Below, piece after piece: positions 14,460 through 20,046 of a DNA stretch of 20,046 bases (within the stretch, counting starts at the first letter, position 1; every line of letters begins with the position of its first letter). Made by a program: the position numbers and the translations under genes. The notes below the pieces were generated by a model that was not told the origin of the DNA, did not search any database, and saw nothing but the letters and a program-made list of their open reading frames with translations. The stretch comes from an uncultured Clostridia bacterium (GTDB taxonomy: Bacteria; Bacillota; Clostridia; Lachnospirales; Anaerotignaceae): the NCBI GenBank assembly GCA_910586765.1, contig CAJUJJ010000015.1, positions 50,057-70,102 of the forward strand, in the 5' to 3' direction.

Positions 14460-16622
14460 ATGGAAATTATTGAACAAACCAACCGCACCATATTATTTGA
14501 TGAAATCAATCCTGAAAAATTAGATTTACTTACACTTGTGGGAGATGTAAAGGGATTGGAAAGCGTTGACGATGACAAAGTAAAAGAAATCAATGGTCAT
14601 TTACTTGTCAAAAGTTTTGATGAATTTTTAGACAAATTTACGCCAACTGTTTACAGCTTTTTCAATGCAGCAAATCAAAAAGTAATTTACACATTGAAAA
14701 AACCAGAAGCAATACCAGAAGATTGTATACAAGAAATTGTCATTGACCAAAACAACGACTTTTTAAAAATGCTTTTGACCATGATACAAACAAAGCGTTC
14801 TCAAGGAATTGAAAATGTAGATTTTAAATTTGACAAAATATTGGATATGATAAGTCCTAAAAAGGTTATGGATGACATTAGATTTGTCAGAAAAGAAATT
14901 CATTATCTTTATGGGGAATACGAAAAATTAGATGAAGAAGACCCACTTCGTTTGGATATTGGCGACAAATTGAATGTCAAATTTGAAGAAGCAAGCAAAA
15001 GCTACAACAATATTATGGCTATGTTGCCACTTGCCATTGAAGACTCCAAACAAAGATTATTGGCAGGCAGAACAGGCGATGGCGACAGTTCTGAAAAGTT
15101 TGTAGCAGGACTTTTGACAATGGGTGATGAGGGCGAATTAAAAATCATTGAACGCCCTACGAGTGAAAGCACAGCGGTTGCTATTGCAGAGGATACCACA
15201 ACAAATGCTTTGATAGAAGTTTTCAAAGAGGATTATGAAAACATTACAGACAATCCTACTGATTATGTAGCAGATTTGGTTGTGAGAACATTTTGCCCAC
15301 TTCCTGTAACAAATACAACTGATATTGATGTACCAAAAGAAGTGGAGAAATATAATTCTTATTTGGAATTTTACCAAGAAACAAAAGGCGATTTTATCAA
15401 AGTAGTAAAACCTTTAATTGAAAAAATATTGGGTGTATTTATTTATTTTGACCAATATCAATCTAAAAATAAGGGTATGGTTCCTACTATGCTGATATGC
15501 AACAACAAATTAGATATGTTGGTGAAAAGCAGCAACTTGCCAAGATTACAAGTATATTTAAACACTGTAAACAACAAAAATGATTTTAGAAATACCATAT
15601 GGTTTGGTATTGTAAATGATATTGAGTTTACAACAGAAACAAATGTCAAACTTACTAGAGAGCGTTTTAAAGGCAACAAAAAAGTAGCAAAACCAGATGT
15701 CAATACTATGGAATCATTAACATCATTGTTGTTTGGCATATGTGACTATAAAATACAGACATTCTTTAGTTTTGAAACTTGTGAGGATACTTCATTCACA
15801 AAAGTTGCTACAAATGGCATTGAATCTTACATGGACAGAACACAGGTTTTAACAAGAAAAGATTACAGCGAATATGCTATACCAGCACTACCAAATATGA
15901 GTATTGTACCTAAAAATAAATCAGGTTTGATATTAGATTCTTACATGATTGCCACAGAAGAAGGAGCACATATTTCTCAAGACAAAAAAGATTTGCTCAA
16001 ACTTTGGATTGAAGGTGTTTACATACCAGCGGCATATGTTGCAGCGGGTATTGTTGCAGCGTATCAATGTCCTGAATTTTTAAGAGGAAAATTCAAAAAT
16101 GTGAATCCAGAATATCCTGGTGTACGTTTTGATATTGAAGCATCCAATCATTCTTTGAAAGTGGCAACGACATTAGCAAAAGAAATCAGTGGTTACACAA
16201 ACAATATCAAAGATAATATTAATAACAAAAACTTTGGTTTTATATTTTCCAGTGACAACAATCAGTTAGATGGAAAAGATGTAAAACAGATTACAGTGTA
16301 TAAAGCAAGAAGTATGCAGATGGTGAACAATGAATACGAATGTATTTATAAAACACTTGCTGCAACATACATCACAAGAATGATGAGAGCAGAAACAGGA
16401 GATTACAAACATGATAATGTAGTATCTTTCTTCAGTGCAAACCCTATGAGCCAAAAAAGTAGATGGATTGGTAAAACAGGTTATGTCAACTCTATTATGG
16501 CAGCAGGCGACGATATGAATTATGACATTGAGGAAGAATACAACATTTGTAATGTCAATTTGAATTTTAATGGTAACAGTAAAAATCTTGAAATTGTATT
16601 GAACAAAAATGCAGCAATATAA
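14460..16622 (+). CDS. Putative contractile sheath protein (TssB/TssC-like)
   Basis: This 720-residue acidic soluble protein has no signal peptide or membrane helix. I read it as a sheath protein, perhaps with a TssB-like part fused to a TssC-like part. The N-terminal 40-130 region has NGHLLVKSFDEFLDKFTPTV and FLKMLLTMIQTKR, recalling TssB segments. The C-terminal half has LLKLWIEGVYIPAAYVAAGIVAAYQCP and ends with a strand-rich segment (MNYDIEEEYNICNVNLNFN, LEIVLNKN) like the interlocking end of sheath subunits. The match is by topology and context and no diagnostic motif is certain. Support comes from the neighbours: a tube-like gene, FHA and PP2C genes. TssB plus TssC together are about 650-680 residues, close to this length. 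ATG 14460 follows AAGGAAG. Alternatively it is an unrelated large structural protein. Confidence 0.45.
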   Translation: MEIIEQTNRTILFDEINPEKLDLLTLVGDVKGLESVDDDKVKEINGHLLVKSFDEFLDKFTPTVYSFFNAANQKVIYTLKKPEAIPEDCIQEIVIDQNNDFLKMLLTMIQTKRSQGIENVDFKFDKILDMISPKKVMDDIRFVRKEIHYLYGEYEKLDEEDPLRLDIGDKLNVKFEEASKSYNNIMAMLPLAIEDSKQRLLAGRTGDGDSSEKFVAGLLTMGDEGELKIIERPTSESTAVAIAEDTTTNALIEVFKEDYENITDNPTDYVADLVVRTFCPLPVTNTTDIDVPKEVEKYNSYLEFYQETKGDFIKVVKPLIEKILGVFIYFDQYQSKNKGMVPTMLICNNKLDMLVKSSNLPRLQVYLNTVNNKNDFRNTIWFGIVNDIEFTTETNVKLTRERFKGNKKVAKPDVNTMESLTSLLFGICDYKIQTFFSFETCEDTSFTKVATNGIESYMDRTQVLTRKDYSEYAIPALPNMSIVPKNKSGLILDSYMIATEEGAHISQDKKDLLKLWIEGVYIPAAYVAAGIVAAYQCPEFLRGKFKNVNPEYPGVRFDIEASNHSLKVATTLAKEISGYTNNIKDNINNKNFGFIFSSDNNQLDGKDVKQITVYKARSMQMVNNEYECIYKTLAATYITRMMRAETGDYKHDNVVSFFSANPMSQKSRWIGKTGYVNSIMAAGDDMNYDIEEEYNICNVNLNFNGNSKNLEIVLNKNAAI

Positions 16623-16657
16623 TATAATAAAACTTTTTTAAGAAAGTGAAATTTTCG

Positions 16658-16703
16658 ACTCACTTTTTTACAAAAGTGAGTAAGGGCTGGGTGCTAGCAC
16701 CCA
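16658..16703 (+). terminator. Tandem hairpins between sheath-like and tube-like genes
   Basis: The 10-bp stem ACTCACTTTT/AAAAGTGAGT (16658-16681) is followed by a perfect 16-bp palindrome around GGGTGCTAGCACCC (16688-16703). Both lie in the 209-nt gap. No long U run follows, so they may be a partial terminator or an mRNA 3' stabiliser. The gap also holds A/T-rich sequence before the tube RBS. Confidence 0.5.
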
Positions 16704-16831
16704 TTAATGTTTATTTGATTAACAAATTTAAAATATCACAAAATATTTTTGTACTAATATGATATAGACACAACTGTGTGTTTATATAGATACCATTTCA
16801 ATTATTATATTTATAGAAAGGAGTTTTTACT

Positions 16832-17257
16832 ATGGGTATCAGATTAACAATTGAGGGAGCAGAAACAATTAGCTTGGATGAACACAGCATTGAAACCTGT
16901 AAATTCCTCACAGACACACCAGACGATTCAAATGCACGTTCTACAGACGTTGTAAACACAATGATTTTGACAGGAAGAATATTGACAGCAGTAGATGGTG
17001 ACGCAGCAGACGATACTATGAAAATTGCAAAATGGTCTGTTGTAAGAGCAGAAAGCTCCGACAGTTACAGAAAAGCAACAGTTGAAATTGTTTCCGCAAA
17101 TCAGATTGTCAGAAAAGTACATTTTCCAAATGCTTTTGTAGTTGATTACCAAGAAAGATATGGTGATACAGAAGGTATTGGCGAATTTACACTGGTTATC
17201 AGACAGAAAAAAGACAAATTTGAACTCACAACAATCGATGGCGGTTATTCTTTCTAA
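16832..17257 (+). CDS. Putative Hcp-like inner tube protein
   Basis: This 141-residue protein, MGIRLTIEGAETISL onward, has no signal peptide or membrane helix and is rich in beta strands. It has the size and strand order of tube proteins of contractile systems (Hcp about 160, phage tube about 140-170). Segments such as MILTGRILTAV, KIAKWSVVRAESSDSYRKATVEIVSANQIVRKVHFPNAFVVDY and GEFTLVIRQKKDKFELTTIDGGY fit the Hcp-like barrel. There the strand ending in a conserved aromatic-hydrophobic stretch is followed by a last strand and a Gly-Gly turn. No exact signature proves it. AAAGGAG precedes ATG 16832. Hairpins on both sides suggest that it is expressed at its own level, as expected for an abundant subunit. 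Other beta-barrel proteins are possible. Confidence 0.5.
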   Translation: MGIRLTIEGAETISLDEHSIETCKFLTDTPDDSNARSTDVVNTMILTGRILTAVDGDAADDTMKIAKWSVVRAESSDSYRKATVEIVSANQIVRKVHFPNAFVVDYQERYGDTEGIGEFTLVIRQKKDKFELTTIDGGYSF

Positions 17258-17280
17258 TTTTTTAGAGAATAGGAAATCCC

Positions 17281-17359
17281 CTCAGACTATTTGAAAAGTA
17301 GTCTGAGAGGGAAGTATGCGGAAAAGGAATACGGGCAAATGTAGGAATTTTCCGCATAC
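17281..17359 (+). terminator. Two hairpins after the tube-like gene
   Basis: CTCAGACTA/TAGTCTGAG (17281-17307, with flanking C/G pairs) is followed by the 12-bp stem GTATGCGGAAAA/TTTTCCGCATAC (17314-17359) with a 22-nt loop. The first likely protects or ends the tube mRNA. The second has no obvious role and could be a small structured RNA. The remaining gap to 17491 shows no ORF. Confidence 0.5.
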
Positions 17360-17491
17360 ATTTCTATATTACAATAATTGAAATGTATTGTAAACAAAAT
17401 ATTGAATGAAGTCACAGAAGTCGATTTTTGTCCGCCGTAGGCAACTTAAAATTTTTTAAAAATTGATTTCACTAGAATGAGGTTGTTTGTT

Positions 17492-17941
17492 ATGAAAGAT
17501 TATTACAAAATTTTACAGGTAGAAAGAACAGCAACACAAGAAGAAATTAAAAAATCATTTCGTAAATTAGCAAAAAAATTTCACCCAGATGTCAATAAAA
17601 ATAATCCTAAAGCAGAAGAAGTATTCAAGGAAATGAATGAAGCATATGGCATACTGGGCGATGAAAATAAAAGAGCAGAATATGACAATAGATTGTTTGG
17701 AAAAGAAGAACAACAAAGAGGATTTCAGCAGAAAACAAATTTTGAAGATAGACCAGGCAGAAGAAAAAGAACACAGTCTGCCGCACCGAATTTTCAAAAT
17801 ACAGGAAGTATATTTGAAAATTTTTTTGGATTTGACCCAAATGGAGAAAGTGTCAATATGAATTATAACAATGAAAATGTACGTCCTATGAAAACAAAAG
17901 ACGCATATAGGCATATTTTTGGAGAAGGACGTTTTCGATAA
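17492..17941 (+). CDS. J-domain (DnaJ-like) co-chaperone
   Basis: This 149-residue protein starts with a complete J domain (residues 1-66): KDYYKILQVERTATQEEIKKSFRKLA, the HPD tripeptide at 31-33, and FKEMNEAYGILGDENKRAEYD. HPD stimulates the ATPase of Hsp70 (DnaK). A Gln/Arg-rich linker follows, then SIFENFFGFDP, which recalls the G/F region of DnaJ, and a basic end (KTKDAYRHIFGEGRFR). Zinc fingers and the C-terminal substrate domains of true DnaJ are absent, so it is a specialised adaptor. ATG 17477 is in frame upstream, but GAGG at 17479-17482 is nine bases from ATG 17492, which also matches the usual start MKDYYKIL. The location between tube-like and FHA genes suggests a task in assembly or recycling of the contractile machine. 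Confidence 0.92.
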   Translation: MKDYYKILQVERTATQEEIKKSFRKLAKKFHPDVNKNNPKAEEVFKEMNEAYGILGDENKRAEYDNRLFGKEEQQRGFQQKTNFEDRPGRRKRTQSAAPNFQNTGSIFENFFGFDPNGESVNMNYNNENVRPMKTKDAYRHIFGEGRFR

Positions 17942-17960
17942 ATAGTGATTTGAGGCTCTG

Positions 17961-18009
17961 CCTCAAACTCCGCAAACTTTCTTGAAAGAAAGTTTAACAA
18001 AGAACTTTA
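17961..18009 (-). repeat. Dispersed hairpin repeat, copy 1
   Basis: The reverse complement of this 49-nt segment matches 19791-19839 at 44 of 49 positions. Its centre forms the hairpin AAACTTTCTT/AAGAAAGTTT. Adjacent small hairpins are TTTGAGG/CCTCAAA (17950-17967) and GGAAAC/GTTTCC (about 18013-18026). It fills most of the gap between the J-domain and FHA genes. Confidence 0.75.
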
Positions 18010-18031
18010 AACGGAAACTTCGTTTCCTTGA

Positions 18032-18586
18032 ATGGGAGGAATTTATCTGAATATAAAAGGAAAATTATACTATTGTATTGTAATAGCATTATTGTTTTTA
18101 TTGGCTATTTGCATTTATTTTTTATATTTTATCAATAAAGATATTGAGATTAGAGCAGTTGGTACAGCAGTAATTATATTATTATTGGTATTATGGTTTT
18201 ATTATGAAAGAAAAAGCACACAAAAACAAAATGTGTTGTATCAAAGTAATATCAAAAAATTTGTATTGATTACAAGAGATGGTGAAAAAGAAAAAGAATG
18301 GTACTGTGAAGGTGTAAACTCCTTTTTAATAGGAAAAAGCACTATTGACCATGAAGTGGATATTGATTTAGCAGATACATACTATGCAGAATATATATCG
18401 CCTAATCATGCAGTATTAAATTATGCAGAAGGTTATTGGTACATAGAAGATTTGAACTCTAAAAACGGTGTTGGCATCAAAAAAAGAGGCGAAGAATATG
18501 CTTTACGTTTAAAGCCTATGACTTCATACAAAATAGATGAAGGCGATATGATTTATATTTCAAAAGCAAAATTATTTGTGCGATAA
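18032..18586 (+). CDS. Membrane-anchored FHA-domain protein
   Basis: The protein has two hydrophobic helices (about residues 12-34 and 42-58 from ATG 18032) and a C-terminal cytoplasmic FHA domain (about 70-184). The FHA core residues are visible: FLIGKS (R of GRS replaced by K), YISPNHAVL with the S-x-x-H pThr-binding pair, and DLNSKNGV with the N-G turn. FHA domains bind phosphothreonine peptides, and in Gram-negative type VI systems Fha proteins relay kinase signals to the machine. Start choice is unclear. ATG 18032 has no SD, because the strong GGGAGG at 18034-18039 lies over it. That SD is seven bases from an in-frame CTG at 18047, which may be the true start. The ATG is listed as the first canonical codon. 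SD and ATG of the next FHA gene follow within 17 nt. Confidence 0.85.
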   Translation: MGGIYLNIKGKLYYCIVIALLFLLAICIYFLYFINKDIEIRAVGTAVIILLLVLWFYYERKSTQKQNVLYQSNIKKFVLITRDGEKEKEWYCEGVNSFLIGKSTIDHEVDIDLADTYYAEYISPNHAVLNYAEGYWYIEDLNSKNGVGIKKRGEEYALRLKPMTSYKIDEGDMIYISKAKLFVR

Positions 18587-18602
18587 GAAAGGAATGTGAC
18601 AT

Positions 18603-19136
18603 ATGAGTTTAATGAGATGCCCAGAGGGGCATTTATTCAGCCCCCGAAGATATGGAAATATCTGCCCTTATTGCAATAAAACGGTTGTATTGACAAAACA
18701 AAAAAGTATTGCAGATGACCCAGAAGGAAACTATGACAATAAAGTACCTTATTTGGGGGATTTGGAAGTGATGGACCCTGTAACAGGCTGGCTTGTGTGT
18801 ATTGAAGGAGCGTCAAAAGGACGAGATTATAAAATTATGACAGAAAAAAATTTTTTAGGACGTTCTGAAACAATGGATATACAAATATTGGGAGATAATC
18901 ATATTGCTAAAAAAAATCATGCAGTGTTTGTATATGACCCTAAAAAAAGAAAAACATTGATATTACCAGGAGATTCTCAAGGGCTTGTGTATGTGAATGA
19001 GGAAGCAGTCTATACACCTCAAGAACTTTCCGCTTATGATGTCATAGAAATGGGAAAAAGTAAATTTTTGTTTATTCCTTTGTGCGGTGAAAATTTCGAG
19101 TGGAGCGAATTGGACGATGAGAAGGGAAAAGAATGA
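18603..19136 (+). CDS. Zinc-ribbon FHA-domain protein
   Basis: This 177-residue soluble protein has an N-terminal zinc-ribbon-like motif (Cys6, His10, Cys21, Cys24 in RCPEGH and ICPYC) and an FHA domain at about residues 62-165. The FHA part keeps NFLGRSETMDI and HA at 106-107. It lacks the usual Ser of S-x-x-H (Lys103 at that place) and has QG instead of NG (GDSQGLVYVN). Binding of phosphothreonine may therefore be altered or lost, while the fold (GWLVCIEGASKGRDYKI, MGKSKFLFIPL) seems intact. It follows the membrane FHA gene by 16 nt with AAAGGAA as SD, and its stop codon overlaps the start of the phosphatase gene (ATGA). The three genes form one tightly coupled operon for phospho-signalling. 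Confidence 0.88.
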   Translation: MSLMRCPEGHLFSPRRYGNICPYCNKTVVLTKQKSIADDPEGNYDNKVPYLGDLEVMDPVTGWLVCIEGASKGRDYKIMTEKNFLGRSETMDIQILGDNHIAKKNHAVFVYDPKKRKTLILPGDSQGLVYVNEEAVYTPQELSAYDVIEMGKSKFLFIPLCGENFEWSELDDEKGKE

Positions 19137-19762
19137 TGTTTTGTTTCTCACAATATTATAAAATAGGAAATGCACAACTGTTGGGAAATTGCGAACAGCA
19201 AAATGATTATTTTGCCACAGAACAAAGTCAAAATAATCTGTTTGTTGTAGTTGCAGATGGACTTACTGATTTGCCCGCAGGAAGATTTGCTTCAGTGATT
19301 GCAGTGGAAACATTAAAATACAATTATCAGCACATAGAAAAATATAGAAATTCATTGGATTATTTTAAACACTCTTTTGGTGATATTGACTATAGTATTC
19401 ATAAAAATGTTACAGGCAATAAAGCAGGTGCAGCAGTGATTTGTGGTATTATAAAAAACAAAAAATTGATGTGGGCAAATGTTGGCAGTTGTAGTTTGTA
19501 TTTGTGCAGAAAAGGAAAAATTATACCTATTCATGATGAAGTCAAAAAAAGAATAGAATATGGAACACTGGAATGTAAAAAAAGAGATGTTTTGTTGTTT
19601 TGTACAGAGGGCATTGAAAAAGGTAGCTCTGAATTGGAGTTCAAAGAGATATTATCTATGAAAAAACACCCTTATGATAAAGCGGTACTGTTGACAGAAA
19701 GAATTAAAAATAGAGGGTATAACTATCAAAAAAATGGTACAGCGGTGATAATAGAAGTTTGA
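19133..19762 (+). CDS. PP2C-family phosphatase-like protein, active site partly degenerate
   Basis: This 209-residue protein has the PPM/PP2C layout: GNCEQQNDYF (Asp25), FVVVADGLTDLPAGRFAS (Asp42-Gly43), KAGAAVICGIIKNKKLMWANVGSCSLYLCRKGKI (98-130), DVLLFCTEGI (152-161) and NGTAVIIEV (201-209). In active enzymes the last two sites are SDG and DN; here they are TEG (Glu159) and KN (Lys200). Asp25 and Asp42 are kept, but the two-metal centre looks incomplete. It may be a weak phosphatase or a sensor or scaffold with no activity. At 209 residues it is shorter than typical 230-260 residue members. ATG 19133 overlaps the upstream stop; ATG 19136 is an equal alternative. In type VI systems a PP2C enzyme (PppA) reverses kinase signals read by FHA proteins. 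Confidence 0.8.
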   Translation: MMFCFSQYYKIGNAQLLGNCEQQNDYFATEQSQNNLFVVVADGLTDLPAGRFASVIAVETLKYNYQHIEKYRNSLDYFKHSFGDIDYSIHKNVTGNKAGAAVICGIIKNKKLMWANVGSCSLYLCRKGKIIPIHDEVKKRIEYGTLECKKRDVLLFCTEGIEKGSSELEFKEILSMKKHPYDKAVLLTERIKNRGYNYQKNGTAVIIEV

Positions 19763-19769
19763 TTTTTTA

Positions 19770-19905
19770 GCAAAAACGTAGTTTTTGCAATAAAGTTCTT
19801 TGTTTCACTTTCTTTCAAGAAAGTGGACGGAGTTTGAGGGTGCAGAATGTCCAGTGGACATTCGTTTTGCACCGACCGAAGCGAAGCGTAGACCAACGCC
19901 CTCAA
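19770..19905. repeat. Compound hairpin repeat region containing copy 2 of the dispersed repeat
   Basis: The 171-nt gap before the second phosphatase gene is almost wholly hairpins: GCAAAAAC/GTTTTTGC (19770-19788), then repeat copy 2 at 19791-19839 with central CACTTTCTT/AAGAAAGTG. A nested structure at 19834-19905 follows, with outer TTGAGGG/CCCTCAA, inner GGTGCA/TGCACC and core GAATGTCC/GGACATTC. No ORF with RBS is seen inside. Confidence 0.75.
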
Positions 19906-19933
19906 GGTCTTAGTTATTTTTAGGAGGCACATT

Positions 19934-20046
19934 ATGCGACGTTTAAACAGTCAATTTACTACAAAATACATATCAGAAGCAGGTACAAGACCAGAAAACA
20001 AAGACTATTTTGGTTTTGTGGAGATGGACAATGTTGCCTGTTGGGT
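19934..20046 (+). CDS. Second PP2C-family phosphatase, 5' part
   Basis: Only the first 37 codons are in the window; the gene runs off the right edge. TAGGAGG at 19921-19927 is a strong, well-spaced ribosome binding site for ATG 19934. The segment ISEAGTRPENKDYFGFVEMDNVACWV matches the start of PPM/PP2C phosphatases: G-x-R-x-x-N-x-D with the first metal-binding Asp, then a strand that normally leads to VADG. The metal-site Asp is present, unlike the changes seen in the preceding gene. It may be the active phosphatase of the pair. The rest of the domain, and any fusion, cannot be seen. Confidence 0.75.
   Translation, partial: MRRLNSQFTTKYISEAGTRPENKDYFGFVEMDNVACW

Noticed and set aside
1..20046. 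tRNA or rRNA genes and tyrosine/serine recombinase or transposase genes.
   Set aside because: I looked for these on both strands and saw none, so the ends of the mobile element cannot be set from this window.

Overview
The window is AT-rich, with strong GGAGG-type ribosome binding sites, SigA-like promoters (TTGAMW/TATRAT) and many U-tailed hairpin terminators. Together with the gene families seen, this points to a low-GC Gram-positive bacterium. A Clostridia member of Lachnospiraceae type is my inference; no rRNA or taxonomic marker is present.

Left part (1-10.2 kb): mobile-element territory. After the tail of an unknown gene comes a ParB-like gene with its own promoter and terminator. Next is the 5'-truncated remnant of a large SNF2-type helicase gene of conjugative elements. 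It is split by two complete group II introns, each encoding a reverse transcriptase/maturase with a C-terminal HNH domain. Precise removal of both introns (1835-4663 and 4934-7485) restores one reading frame through conserved helicase motifs. MobC and a MOBP-type relaxase follow, so DNA-processing genes for mobilization look intact although the helicase gene is not.

Middle (10.2-14.4 kb): a cluster of hairpins (possible oriT or replication origin). Then an apparently complete type I toxin-antitoxin locus: a 35-residue Hol-Tox-like membrane peptide, an SD-masking leader and a convergent antisense RNA promoter. Next are a leftward XRE repressor, an orphan copy of an anti-sigma N-terminal domain, and an operon of ECF-like sigma factor, one-pass anti-sigma factor and small secreted protein. 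Two relics of the sigma/anti-sigma junction lie between this operon and the next.

Right part (14.4 kb to the edge): the most interesting region. A 720-residue protein and a 141-residue protein are read here, with moderate confidence, as a contractile sheath and an Hcp-like inner tube. They are followed by a J-domain protein, a membrane FHA protein, a zinc-ribbon FHA protein, and two PP2C-family phosphatase genes (the second cut by the window edge). FHA plus PP2C control recalls the threonine-phosphorylation pathway of Gram-negative type VI secretion, but here it sits in a Gram-positive-like genome and is joined to a J-domain chaperone. A dispersed hairpin repeat in inverted orientation brackets the FHA/FHA/PP2C block. 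Kinase, baseplate, spike and ATPase genes, if any, would lie beyond the right edge.
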